Origin: Brasenia schreberi
Lineage: Eukaryota; Streptophyta; Magnoliopsida; Nymphaeales; Cabombaceae
NCBI GenBank assembly: GCA_036023115.1
Contig: JAYKKT010000059.1
Span: 4,387,501-4,451,500 of the forward strand
DNA length: 64,000 nt
Direction: 5' to 3'
The position numbers were made by a program, and so were the translations under genes. Of the stretch, positions 35,801 through 50,800 are shown one piece after another (position 1 is the stretch's first letter; each line of letters starts with the position of its first letter). The notes below the pieces were generated by a model, which saw only the letters and a list, made by a program, of their open reading frames with translations, did no database searches and was not told the origin of the DNA.

Positions 35801-38800
35801 GTAGATTTTCGGTTCTAGATGAAACAAACATGTGGAGGAGTGGAGTATATGGAAACCTTTTAGGCTGTTCTAAAATTTAATGTTTCTTCTCATCGTCTTT
35901 GTTATATTCATGAATCTCAGTACATGTTATTGTTTTCCGTTGATTACATGGGTTTGACTCAGTGGCGTCTAGTGTGTAAAATGCTATTATGTCTGCTTGT
36001 GTCCACAGGCTGCAATGACTAAAGATTTCTCTACATCCATCAATAAAGTAGCATGGAGTCCTGACGGCAGTTTGCTGGGTGCGTTCCCTTCTTTCATGTG
36101 GTTGTTTTTGATCCATTATCTGTTCTACTAAAAATTCATTTTCATGGTTGCAGGGATCGCCTTTACAAAGCACTTGGTTCATTTATATGCCTATCAGGGT
36201 GATGCTGATTTGCGGCATCATTTAGAGGTTTGTACTTTGTAGGGTAATTTGCTCTGCCATTTATATGAAATTAGGAAGTGATTCTTAAAGTTACTTCTTT
36301 TTCAGGTTGATGCCCATAATGGTGGAGTGAATGATTTAGCATTTTCTCATCCGAACAAGCAACTTTGCTTTGTAACTTGTGGAGATGATAAATTGATAAA
36401 GGTGTGAGATGCAACATAAAATATCTTGGTTGGACAAAAACGTCAGGTGCTGTGCTCTCTCTAAGTGCCAATGCTCTGTGCATGCAGGTTTGGGATCTAA
36501 ATGGAAGAAAACTGTATACTTTTGAAGGACATGAGGCACCTGTATATTCTGTCTGTCCGCACCATAAAGAAAATATTCAGGTAACTTGTCTAGCTGTAAG
36601 TTTCTAGCATTTGCACGTTGTGTGAAAAGTTAGTTTATATTAAGGAAAATCTTGTTGAATTTGTGCCTTTAATATGTATTAAATATCACATATTCCCTAA
36701 CTGTAAGTTTCTAGCATTTGTCTGTAGTTTTCTGTTCTTTGTAGTACCTGATTTCAGGTCTTTGCTGCATAATTTCTTGGTGAATTTCTTAAATACCCCT
36801 ATTGTTCAGGAAGCTCAAGATTTCTATTGCTAAATACAGCCTTTAGTGTTTTTATATTCCTTTTCTCAAGAAGATCCGATTACTTGATGGATTTCTCATA
36901 GTAATACTGCAAAGCATGTGTCCTTCAATCATTTTGGAAAAAATGGTGAGAAAATGATACAATGGTTGCAGATTATATCTCAGATAATGAAGATTCTTGT
37001 TGAAGATTGGTTTTTCATGCACACAATTCATGAATGCTCTTTGTGCTATGTCACATGGACACTAGTGCAGGTGCGGGACACGGTAAATCCAAAATGTTTT
37101 GGCTGGGGCGACATTGGGGGTTATATATATAACGTATATTATATAAAAGTTCTATAAAATATTTTATGTGATTCAAACATAAATACCATGTGATTCAATA
37201 TAAATTATTAAAACATAAATACCAGAAATTAGACACAAAATATTTTATAGGATTAGATAAATACTTTACATATAGTTACGTATAATAAGAATTATATACA
37301 AAAAATGTTTAGTATATAATTTTAATATATTTTATGATTTATATTTATATAAAACTATACTTACCCTAATTGCACCAGAGTCTCTCTCTCTCTCTCGACA
37401 TGTCCCTTATCAACGCACTACACCCGCCTCCCTCTTTGACACTCTGTCGCATACGAATACCGACGCCACTCCCCATCTCTCTCTCAGTGAATACCCCCGT
37501 CACTCCCTGTCCCAAGCCTCCCCATGGGCCCTCCTTCTCTTAATTCTTCCTCCACCCTAATTGCACCAGAGTCTCTCTCTCTCTCTCGACATGTCCCTTA
37601 TCAACGCACTACACCCGCCTCCCTCTTTGACACTCTGTCGCGTACGAATACCGACGCCACCCCATCTCTCTCTCAGTGAATGCCCCCGTTACTCCCTGTC
37701 CCAAGCCTCCCCCTGGGCCCTCCTTCTCTTAATTCTTCCTCCCCTTTCCATTCACCCTCTCTTCCCTTCCCTCCTCTTCTCTTCTCCGAATGCATTGTCG
37801 GGCTTGCGATGACTCTGGGAGGAACAAGGGTGGGGACGGGAAGCGGCTTTCAGCAGTAACCATTTTTTGTCATCTGTATCTTCACGTTTTTCACAATTTT
37901 GAAGGTTAAGACACGTTGACCTTGTGCTATTTTGGTTAAAAAGGGCCTCGACACGTTGACCGTTTCTGAAACATTTGGCTATCGTTTTTCCCATGCAAGG
38001 TGTTGGTGTCAGTGTCATACCCATGTTTGGGTCGACACCTCACCTTACAGAAGTGTCTATGTGACATAGTCTTTGTGGCAGACCATTTAGAAGAGTCCAC
38101 ATGCTAGAGTTAGAAAATAGGGACGGAGAGTAGATGAATTGAACAAAATGAGTTCGAGATATTAATTATTCTATGTGGATGTTCAGTTTATCTTTTCGAC
38201 TGCCCTTGATGGGAAAATAAAGGCATGGTTATATGACAATTTGGGGTCGAGAGTAGACTATGATGCTCCTGGGCACTGGCGTACGACAATGATGTACAGT
38301 GCTGATGGTAGTAGGTAAGTGAAGCCCAAATTCCAAAGTACTTTAGGTTGCCTTGCAGATAGGTTTCTTTGCAGTCTACGTATCCAATTACGTTGAATGT
38401 AATTCTCATGAATTCTTCTTGCTTCATTGCTGCTACTTAGATTGTTCTCTTGCGGAACAAGTAAAGATGGGGACTCATATCTGGTTGAGTGGAATGAGAG
38501 TGAAGGTGCCATTAAGAGGACATATGCTGGATTCAGAAAGAAGTCTGCTGGTGTTGTGCAATTTGATACTACACAAAATCGCTTTTTGGTGGTTGGTGAT
38601 GATCATCAAATAAAATTTTGGGATATGGACAGTGTCAGTATCCTTACAACATCAGATGCTGATGGTGGACTTTCTGTAAGAATTTCATCTTTCTAATTAT
38701 GTCCTTCTTTCCTCCTATCATGTTTTAACATTGGTTACTTGGTTCAGACTTTGCCTCGGTTGAGGTTCAACAAAGGTGGAAGTCTTCTAGCTGTTACTAC

Positions 38801-41800
38801 AGCAGACAATGGATTTAAAATTCTTGCTAATGCAGATGGCAACCGGTACTTGCAGTCAATTGAAAGCCGCTCTTTAGAAGCAAATAGGACACCTGTTGAT
38901 TCTCCTTTGATGAAGGTTATAGTTATACTCGTTTCATTATTTATATCTGCAATTTAGGAAAAATATGTTGCTTATCTGGTGTCTCCTCAGCAGGTACCTG
39001 CTGTTGTCACAGCTGTAGCTGCAAGCATTAGCCCAGCAGTTAACAGGGTGGATCGTCTTGATGGGAATTCTCCTTCTTGGCCTCTTGCTGTGCTTGTATG
39101 TGTTTGAAATATGGAAAAAGAGTTGTTCAAATGTTACTTTAATACTGAAACTTATGTTACTATGTTCTTTGAATTCCTGACATGGTTTCAACTTTTAGAT
39201 GCTAGTGGTCATTGAAATAAATAATTAAGGTACTACAACTACAACTAAGCCTTTTCCCATACTAGATGGGGTCGGCTACATGGATTCTTTGTTTCCACAG
39301 AACCCTATCATAATTTGTAGAATCCATGGTAAATAAGTCCGACAAAGTTTTACAGTGGCTGTTGGAATCCTAACACAACCCACATCCTTTATCTGGGCTT
39401 GGGACCGGCCATGCAAGGGTGATCCCTTATGGGCGGAGTTGAAATAAGTAATTAAGGTAATCCTCAATATTTCAAGTAGGTGGTCAGGTGATATATTTGG
39501 ACTGCTACATGGCTAGGCAGGGATAAATTGTGATCAGTCACTGTCACGTGTTCTTATTAACATTTGTTGAATAAATAGATGATAACAATTGCTTTCTTCT
39601 CGAAATTAATGCCATCGATTCTAGCATCTAACATACTTTCGGGGTGTTTACACTATTCAAAAACTTATATGTCTTCCTACACTATATGGTCCTTTTTTCT
39701 TTTTCTTCTCCATTTCATATTGAAGAGACAAGCAATAATGATCTAATCTAATGTGGTTATGCTCATTGTTTGGTGTTCATAAAGGTTTTCAGTTAATAAA
39801 AAGAAAATTGTTTGGTTACTCATGGTGGAATTATAATAAAATTTTCTTTCAGTGAGTTTTAGGAGAAACAACTTGAATCCTTCCTTTAGTAACTGGCTTG
39901 TTATTTGTATTTAGACGAAATTAACCCGTCTTGCATTGCCTATGTCATGCATGTGTTCTCCCCCCACTCTTAATGTTAAATTGGTGTCACAAAAGGGTAA
40001 ATTTTGTAAAGCAGCAGGAAAATCAATAATGCTTTATGATGAAGACGAGTGCCACAAAATTAAGAGAAAGGACGGAGACTGATAAAAGCTATTAGAGATA
40101 AAGTTGGTGTGCTATTAGAGATTTGTTGTGCTAGTAGAGATAAAGTTGACGTGTCACTGATATAAGATAAAATAAGAGATATCCACACTTAAGGTGTGTT
40201 TGAACATTTGAAGAGGTGGCCATATGGAGGTCTGGACTCTGGTGAGAAATGAGAAAAATTAAACGGTAAACGTAGACAGAGGAACCCAACTCAAAAGTGT
40301 TGCAAGGAGTGATAGTTCTTGAATTTGAGGAGTTAAATGATAATATAACAGAAGAGGCCCCAGAGGCTACTAAGAATCCATGTAGTGACTTCATTATTGT
40401 GGGAGAAGGCATCACTATGGTTTTGGTTAATTAGTTAGTGCATGTGATGATAATCAGTCATCACCAAAGCAAACATAATTTTGGATTACGGAAGTACTTT
40501 CAATTGCCTTCTGGTAACTTGGGTATGCAAGTCTGTCAGTTTAGTCTGCTAATCTACCGCATCATTGCAGTATGATGTCTAAAACAGGTGCCTGTAATGC
40601 CTGATACTAAGTGCAAGTGTACTATTTTTCCTCATTGGTCTTCAATGTTTTCTTATATCTCCTTTCCTTAAGGGATCATGTTCCTCTAGAGTTAGGTGCT
40701 TCCTTCTGTTTTGAAATTGTTTTCACCAATTGTTGTACTTGTTTCAGCTCGTGGAACAGTGGATCATGCTTGTGCTCTTTTGATGAATTGTAAAGTGTAC
40801 TCTTGTCTCTAACTTGTTTGAAATGCAGAATGGCATTGAGCCTGCAGTAAGGAGCACTGAGAAGCCTAGGGTTTTGGATGATGTTGCTGATAAAACTAAA
40901 CCCTGGGAATTGACCGAGGTTGTTGACCCTGCACAGTGTCGGGTTGTTACTATGCCAGACAACACCGATCCTCCTAGCAAGGTTCTGCTCTTATACCTTA
41001 TTTTGTTTCTCTAGTACTTGACATGTAGCTCATCAAGCGGTACCTGATAGACAAGATTTTGTTAGGTATCAAGACTTCTTTACACAAACTCTGGTGTTGG
41101 CCTGTTAGCACTAGGATCAAATGGAGTCCAGAAACTCTGGAAGTGGAGCCGATCTGAGCAAAACCCAAGTGGGAAGGTACCTGCTGCTGTTAAATTTTCA
41201 TTCTTGTTTTTTCACTGGATTTCTAGGTGATTTTCTGTCATTGTTCTTTAAGAAAATTTATCTGAGTGTGACGATTGTAAACAGGCCACTGCCAGCATTG
41301 CTCCTCAACATTGGCAGCCGAGCAGCGGTCTTCTGATGAAAAATGATGTCCCAGATTCAAATGCTGAAGAAGTAGTTCCATGTATAGCACTCTCTAAGAA
41401 TGACTCGTACGTAATGTCAGCTTCAGGAGGGAAAATTTCACTTTTTAACATGATGACATTTAAGGTAAAAGCAAAAAACCACATCTATTTTTGGAGATTA
41501 CCTATTACAATGTAGGTTGCAACTTATATTTAATTTCTTTCAACAGGTGATGACAACTTTCATGCCACCCTCTCCATCATCCACATTTTTAGCATTTCAC
41601 CCGGTAGACAATAACATAGTAGCTATTGGCATGGAAGATTCAACTGTTCATATCTACAATGTCCGTGTAGACGAGGTAGGATTTATCGGACAATCAGCAG
41701 ATAGCATGCATATTTAGATCCAATGGTAAGATAAGGTGTTTGATGCTCTTTTGGTTTGTTTAGGTTAAAACCAAATTGAAGGGCCACCAGAAGCGCATAA

Positions 41801-44800
41801 CGGGATTGGCTTTCTCCAACAACCTTAATGTCCTTATTTCTTCGGGTGCTGATGCACAAGTGAGTTGTGTGATATTTCATAATTTTTTCATATGCTTAAT
41901 TTCTTGTTGCAAAGACCGTATACATAATGAGGTTATTAGAAACAAATTAGGAGTGGCACCAATAGAGGATAAAATGAGAGAACATCGTTTAAGATGGTTT
42001 GGACATATAGAAAGAAGATCAAAAGAAGAACCTGTAAGAAGGTTAGAAAAATTAAATTTGGAAAGTATTAAAAGAGGTAGAGGACGACCACAAAAGTGTT
42101 GGAAAGAAACAATAAAGAATGATCTAGCTTATTGGGAGTTAACTGCTAACATGGCACACGATAGGGATCTGTGGAAACAAAGAATCCATGTAGCCGACCC
42201 CGTCTAGTATGGGAAAAGGCTTAGTTGTTGTTGTTGCTTAATTTCTTGTTGCATGAAAAATAGTTGTGTGCTTTTGAAAATAATCGGTTCCTGGCTAGTC
42301 AAGGAGAACTGTGAAGGCAGTGAGGAAGAGTCTTGAAATTGTCATTTCTTAGTCACATTTCAACCACGTCATGCTGTACTTGGAAGTTGTCTCAAACTCA
42401 TATAGGGATGAAAATTTCATATGCTGGTACTGCACATGAATAGAGGTGTTTGTGTATTATATGATCGAGCAAGTGTATTATAGTAGCCGACCCCTAGTAT
42501 GGGAAAAGGCTTAGTTGTTGTTTGTTGTTTGTTTGTTTAGAGCAAGTGTATTATAGGAAACAAGTCTTTGTTGCTTCCTGTTATTGCTTGAATATTATCA
42601 TTAGTGCTGTATTAGATGGTGAAGAAGAAGAGGAAAGCCTAAAAAATGTCAAGGAAACGACATATCTTCTTTGTTGGGGTTAAATGCTAATATGATATGA
42701 TATCGAGCACAATGGCAGCTAAGAGAATCCATTTATCAACCCCATTTAGCTTGGGAAACTCTTGGTTTGGTTTTGGTTTTAGCGAGTTTTGTATCAAGGG
42801 TAGAAACCTTTTCTTGGGGATTTGTCTCGATAGTAGATGTACATACGAACTCTGCCCATGTAAGGGATCACCCTTGCATGGTCGGTCTCAAGCCCGGATA
42901 AAGGAGGAGGGTTGCGTTAGGCTTTCGACATCCAACGAAAAACTTTGTCGGATTTTTATACCATGGATTATACAAATTATTATCATTGCGTTGGGGCGTC
43001 CCCTCTTAACGACGAACTACAAAGCCTGAATGTATTGAAAAATAAGCAAGGACCTCTACATTTTTGCTCGAATATAGTGAATCAATTGTAGAGAGGGTTC
43101 CCATATTATGGACGGGTGCAGGTAAAGAAGTTAGTCCCATTACATCGTCGCTCGAATGTAGTGAACAAATTGTAGATATGGTATCCACATTTTCAGCATG
43201 GACGAATGGGGGGGCAAAGAAGCTAGTCCTAGATAATAAGATTCGTATTGATTCTTGGAATATCGGAATATTGTCCAGTAAGCTAATGAAAGTGGTAGAT
43301 ACTATGATTCAGAGAAAGATTCATATTCTATGTTTATAAGAGATAAAGTGGGTTAGAGAAAAAGCAAAGGAGATTGAGAATACAAGTTTTAAATTATGGT
43401 ACTCAGGAAAGGAAAATGCTTGAAAAGGAGTTGGTATTATCATAAATAAAGATTTAAAAGATAGTGTAGTAGATATACAACGATATGGTGACCGAATCAT
43501 GATATTGAAATTAGTGCTAGAAGGAAAGGTTTTGAATATAGTTTGTGCTTACGCACCCCCCAAGTAAGATTATAAGATAGTATAAAGACAACTTTTGGGG
43601 AGGAGTTAGATAAGGTGATTTAAAGAATTACACAAAGGGAGATGATTTGTTTAAGAGGAGAGGCTTAAATGGACATGTCGGTAAAGAGGCATTAGGATAC
43701 CAAGGTATTCATGGAAACTATGGTTTTAGGGATATAAATGAGGAAGGTAGGAAGATTTTAAATTTTGCAATAGCATTTGATCTCTTTATAGTCAATACAA
43801 TCTTGAAAAAATGAGATGAACATTTAATTACTTATAAGGGAAGCTTATCACAAGCACAAATTGATTATTTTATTTGTAGAAAAAAAGATAGATTGTGTTG
43901 TAAAGATTGCAAGGTAATTCCAGGAGAAAGTTTAACCACTCAACATCGACTTTTAGTTATGAATTTACAAATAAAAAATTAGACAAAGAAGAAAAGAGTG
44001 CATCGTGCTATTCAGACTAAATGGGAGAACCTCAAAAGCGAGAAAGAAGGTATATTTAAACAGAAAGTCCTTCAAGGAGATGCTTGGAATTATGTTGGTA
44101 CACCTTGTGATATGTGGAACAATATGGCTATACATATTAAGAAAGTGGTGAAAGATGTGTTAGGTGAATCTAAGGGAGGTGTATCGGCATAAAAATAAGC
44201 TTGGTGGAGTGAAGTGGTGCAATATAAAATCAAGGCGAAGAGGGCATGCTACAAATTACATTATGGTAAGAAGACTAGTGAAACTTTAGAGGCTTATAAG
44301 AAAGCAAAAACGGCCATCAATGAAGCAAAAACTAAAAATAAGTTTTTTAATGAAAATAAGGATCTTAGTATTAGCTTAAGAGAGTTAGCAAAATCAAAAA
44401 AGTATATAAACCATAATTTCTATTCAAAAGAATGAAGTCAAAGAGGCTCTTAAATATATGAAGATTGATATATCTCTAGGTCCTGACAATATTTTTATAG
44501 AAGTTTGGAAAATCCTAGGAAAGACAAGAATCACTTGGCTCACAAGACTATTTAATGAAATATGGAGAAACTAAAAATGCCCGAGAAATGGAGAGTGAGT
44601 ACACTTATACCTATATACAAGAATAAGGGAGACATTCAGAATTGTGTGAATTATCGGGGTATCAAGTTAATGAGTCATACTATGAAATTATAGGAAAGAA
44701 TTATCGAATGTAGGTTAAAACAAGTATCGAGTACAAGAGAGAACCAATTTGGATTCATGCTAGGCATATATACTATTAAAGAGATTCACCTTTTGAGACG

Positions 44801-47800
44801 TCTTATGGAACATTTTAGAGCAAAAAAGAAAGACCTTCACATGATATTTATTGATTTAGAAAAAGCTTACGATATGGTACCAAGGGATGTTCTTTGGAGA
44901 ACTTTGGAAAAAAGAGGTATCCATCCCATTGACATACATAAACCTTAAGATACATGTACGATGGTGCAAAAACATGTGTGAGGACTCATGAAGGAATGAC
45001 AAACTTTGAAGTTAATATTGGGTTACATCAAGGATCAACTTTAAGTCCATACTTATTTATAATGGTGATTGATAGTTAACAAAATACATTCAAGATGAAT
45101 TACCTTCGTGAGTGTTATTTGCAGATGATATTGTGTTAGTGGAGGAGTCTAAGGAAAAAGGTAATAGAAAATTAGAACTATGGAGAGAAACATTAGAAAG
45201 TAAAGGCTTCTGACTTAGTAGAACAAAGACAAACTATATGGAATGTAAGTTTGATCATTTGGTTACTTCAGAGGACATATAAATTAAAATTGGGACACAT
45301 TGCTATTAATGTAATAGGGGCACGGGCCATTAGGGCCAGTGCAGTCCCAGTTTGAGGCAGGGCCGACCATTACCGTAGGGCCGACCATTACCGTTGGGAG
45401 CCCCAACGACAACGGCTAGTGCTGGCCGGCCAACACTAGCTTCTTTTGTTCTCCTTTGTGTTTATTTTGTATCTCATGTACATAGTGTAAAGCCTATAAA
45501 TACCCTATCACACTATGAATAAAGTATGTTGTCTTGGCACAACTTTTGACTTGTGTTTTGTATGCTTCCGCTCTCTTGTTCGACATATTTGAGATTTAGC
45601 ATCCATACTTAGATGACTTTGGATTCTTGGCGATTCATTGGATTTGCTTTGTGAGCATAAACTTTTGAATATCAACAAGTATTTACATAGTATTAGAGCC
45701 TCAGATTGAAGAAATCGAGTGTATTGGGAAACATGCCATGGGTGCAAATTTTGAAGAAACATATCAAACTTGAGGTTAGTTCAAAACTTTTGATTTTGCA
45801 TGAAATGAAAGGTAAAAATGAGATGTTTAAATGTATCTTTAACCCAAAATGTTATCAAAGTTGGGTTAGGACTATGAAAAAATATTTTTTGTCAAAAGAT
45901 TTTTGAGACTACATCGATGGGACCATAAAAGAACCTATTTTGAATATTGATGGTTTGAATGATAATGAAATCATCAAAGCTCATGAAAAATACAAGTAAG
46001 ATTTGAAAGTATGGGAGAAAATGAATGCAAAAATTACATGAATTATTTGTCAAAATGTTTATGACTACCTTAGAAATAGAATTAGTGCTTTCGAAAATGC
46101 ATTTGAAACTTGGGAATATTTAAAGAAACTTCATTCTCAAGATGATTTTGTTTTCCAAATTGACTTGATGGAAAGGATGATAATGCTTAAACAAGGAAAT
46201 TTAAGCATTAGAGATTACCATAACGAGTTTTCTGAATTATGGACCCAATTAAGAAGCTTTGATAAATTTGGTAATCTTCACAAACTAGATGAATTTCAAG
46301 AATTCTTGGACAACCAATATTTCTTTTTGTTTATGCGTGGGTTAAGAGACGAATTCAAAAACATTCGATCAAACTTGATACATAGAAAACCTAGACATAG
46401 AGGAGATTCCTTTTTGGCCGATCTTGTTATGAAAGAAACAAGATTGAAAAATATGAATGTCGTCAAAGAAGTCGTTCTTGTCGCATCCAAACCGAGAGCT
46501 AACTTGAAGATTTACAAGTCCCCACATGCTAAGAATATCGAAGGCACGTCAAAGAAGCCCATGGGACCATGGCCTAACAAGGACACCATTTGCTACTATT
46601 GCAAGGAAAATGGGCACATCAAAATCACTTGCCCTCTTCTCCGAAAAAAGATTGGAAATGTGAGAGTTGTAGAAGGAGTCTGGCCTAACAACATCAAGGC
46701 ATACATAGAAGAAATTTTCAAAGAAAACGCAAGTATCTCCTGGAATGCTCTATCCACTTCTCAAGGTATGCCTTGGTTTTTAGATTCGGGTGCATCTTTT
46801 CATGACACATAGTGAAAATTATTTGATTGATTCTTGTGAAACCATTGGAAAACATGTGTTTACGGTCGATGGGACAAAACTTCAAATCAAGAAAATAGGA
46901 AATTTTGATTTTTTTTAATTCAAAATATAAGTTTTATACCTAAACTTAATTTGAACCTACTTTCGGTTACTCAAATATGTGATAACAATTGTATAGTCAC
47001 TTTCTCGTCCAAACATTGTGTGGTGCAGGATCACCTATCGAGGAAGGTGATTGGTCTAGGCGATAAATAAAGTAGACTATACAAAATGGATTATCTTCTT
47101 ATGCCAAACTCTGAGTTTTGTAATGTAGCTTAAGATGCTACTCTTTGGCATAAAAGACTTTGACACTTGGATTCACAAAAATTATGTAACATTCCCTTGG
47201 TGAAAAAAATTAGAGAGAAAAAGTTTGAATGTAAAGATTGTATTCTTGGAAAAATGCATCATCTTCCTTTTGGAGAAAGAAACTATGTTCCAAACAAAGC
47301 TTTTGATTTAATACATTCGGATGTTTGGGGCCCCGTGCCCGTTGTTTCTAAAGGAGTTCAATACTATGTGATTTTTGTTGCTGACTTTACTCGCTTTACC
47401 TGGATATATCTCTTGAAACATAAATATGAAGTCTTTGAAAAATTTGTAGTCTTTTGCAATACAACAACAACTAAATCTTTTGCAATATAATCAAAAATCA
47501 ATTTGGAGCCACCATTAAGATCTTTAGATCAGATTCAGGAGGAGAATATATGTCAAATGAATTTCAGAAATTTGTTGAATTAAATGGAATTCTTCATCAA
47601 AAATCATGCACTAAAACACCCCAATAAAATGGTCTAGCTGAAAGAAAACATAGACATATTATTGAAATATGTCAAACTATGTTAATTACTAGTAGGGTCC
47701 TAAATGTTTATGGGCTGAAGTTATTCTTACTGCGGTTTATCTTATAAATAGAATGCCTTCATAAAAATATTTCACCTTTTGAAAAATTATATAATATCCT

Positions 47801-50800
47801 TCCATATTATGAATGACTTAGAGTTTTTGGATGTAGATGCTTTGTGTATACAAATACAAATGATAAACTGTCTCCTAGGGCAATTGAATGTGTATTTCTT
47901 AGTTATGACATAGACAAGAAGGGTTATAGGTGCTTTGATCCCATAAAAGATAAATTATATGTTTCTAAGGATGTAATTTTTTTTGAGAACGATGCTTATT
48001 ATAAGTCTAAACCCTTAGAAAATTCTGAATCTTCCATATCTCAAGACCTTTTTGATCTAGAAGAAGATAATGATTGTGATTCAGAAGATCATCAAGACAA
48101 CTCTTTTGAAGATAGTGATACTTCGGATTTAGTTGTCACGAACCTGAGTTTGTGGCGCGTGCACCCGCGGGCACCCATCATCCGGAAGGCTTCACCATGT
48201 TGATATGCACACTAGTCCATGTATATAAGTCCTTTGTAATGGTCCGAGTAGGTTTATAAACTCGGGCTAGGTCAACCAAGTCTAGGTCTAGGTTGAGTCG
48301 TGTTAGCCCTAGGTCTAGTTGGGTCCGAACTTGGGTTTAGATCGGATATTGGATCGGGTCTTGGATCCTTGCAAAACTGGGTCGGGTTGACCCAAGAATG
48401 GGTTCGGGTCGGGTCAACCCATATTTGGGTTTGGTCCAGCCGTGTCGGGTTGACCTGGGTCCTAGTTGGTTAGGGCAGGTCATGGTCCAATTAAGTGCAG
48501 TTAGAACCCCCTAGGACAGGTGGTGGCCTGGGGGGGTCAATTGGAGGGAACGGTTACAACAACCACCCGAGGGCCCTGCCTATAAAGCAAAGGCCCGCCC
48601 CCTTCTGTTGGGTTTTTGAAATCTGAGTAAAGTGAGAGACATTCCAACCGAGTGGAATCAAGTGCTGTGAGAGAGTGAAGAGGAAGGAGGAAGACCGAGC
48701 CGGACAACGCCCTTTGCTACCAGACGTCGCCGTAGTGATGCCGTGCAGAACCCCTGTGTCGGAGTGCTAGCACCCTTGCAGAAGAGCCTTGTAGCAGCAG
48801 CAACCCGTGTCGTCGTCTAGTGAGAAAGACTTGCAGCAGCAGTGCACGAGCCGCGAACCTGTGCCAGTTCAGGGTACATGCAGAACTTGTAGCGGACCTT
48901 GGTATCAACAGCCAATGTAGCAGCGCGCGCACCCTAGCCCCGCCGTTCTTCTTAGCGCTAGCACCAGTCCCCAGTGCCAGCCGGAGACAACTCCTCTTCC
49001 AGGTGCCGACCAACGCCCTCTCTTCAGGGCACAAGCCTGTGCACCCATCCATCCACAACAAGAGACCCTTGCAGTAGACGACCAAGTCCTTTGGGCGTGT
49101 ATCGGTTTGTGTAAACCTCTCTTGGACATCCAGTGAGGCGTGACCCTTTTGGAAACCCTGGTTATACCTGTTTCAAAAGAAAACATTGTGTTAAGTTTCA
49201 AAGTGGTTTTAATACGTTTGCTCAGTATTGTTTCTGCAGTGTCTTAGCATGGAGATCTGAAGGAGCACGATCTTGCATCCCAGCCACACCGTGAAGGTAG
49301 TAAGCAGGGGTAAGTGAGTGGTTTGAGGGTTGATAGAATCGTAGGGTGATTCTAGCCATCACAGGCACGAACTGACTTAGAAAAAATTTCAAGTCAAAAA
49401 TTTGACCTGTGACAGTTTACTGGTGATACCCAATCCATTGTTGAATCCTTTCCCTTATATTATATAAGACGCCCTAGAGAAGCCAATGATACCCGTATAG
49501 AACCTGATAATATATGTTTGGAACCTAGGGTCTCAAAACCTCCACAACGATTTGTTTTCTATGAATCGTTCGAACCACAACGAAAAAACTTATTGCCACT
49601 CTTCGTCAAGTTAAAGAACCCAGGTTCTATCATCAAGCTAAATGTATTCAAGAATGGGAAGATGCTATGAAAGATGAACTCAACACCCTAGATAGAGCTC
49701 AAACATGGATAGTTGCACCTATACCAAAGGATAAGAAAGTCATTGGATGTTCATGGGTCTACAAAATCCAAACTCATAGCAATGGTCACATTGAGAGATA
49801 TAAAACTATACTAGTTGCAAAAGGTTATGACCAAGAATTATAATGAAACATTTGCCCCGATAGCTAGGATGACCACAATTAGAATTCTCGTAACCCTTAG
49901 TGCAATTAGGAAATGGAATATATATATATCAACTTGATGTTAAGAATGCTTTTCTGAATGGTTATCTGAATGAAGAAGTTTATATGAGTCTTCCTCCTGG
50001 TTTTAATGTTCCTCCTGGTCATGCTCTTAAATTGCGAAAAGCCTTGAATGGTTTGAAACATGCTCCTAAGACTTGGTTTGATCGATTTGAAAAATTCATG
50101 TATTTGCATAATTTTACAACTTGCTATACTGACATTGCCTTGTTTGTACATAAAACCGAATCATGAATTGTTATTTTACTTTTGTATGTGAATGATATGA
50201 TCATCACAGGGAGTGATGAAGTAGGAATTACAGAAGTTAAACGTAATCTTCATAAAGAATTTGGCATGAAAGACTTAGGCCTTCTAAATTACTTTTTAGG
50301 CATCGAAATAACTAAAAACAATTGTGGGTACTTTATGTCTCAAACAAAATTTGTTAATGATATCATTGAAAGATCTGGTTTTACATATACCAAAATAGTT
50401 GACACAGCAGAAGTTCTAGGTATCAAGTTAAGATCCACTGATGGTGAGAAATTAGTTGATCCCACCTCATATCGACAGCTCATAGGTGCCCTTACATATC
50501 TTACTATTACCAGACCAGAGATTTCTCATTTAGTCCACACAACAAGTCAATTTCAGCAGGCACCAACTTCTGTTCATATGAGTACTGTTTTACGCATTAT
50601 TCGATATGTTAGAAATACTTCTAACAAGGGGGTTCTCTTAACTTCTTCTTCGCCTTTTGATTTATCTGTATATACAGATGCTAATTGGGGTGGAGATGTC
50701 AACGATAGACACTCTACGACTGTTATTTGTGTTTTTCTAGGTGAATCTCTCATTTCTTGGAAGTACAAAAAGCAACAGAAAGTGTTCCTCTCATCCATTG

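Noticed and set aside
48717..49201. Overlapping Ala/Arg/Cys-rich frames on both strands
   Set aside because: They lie inside the solo LTR and are open only because of high GC content.
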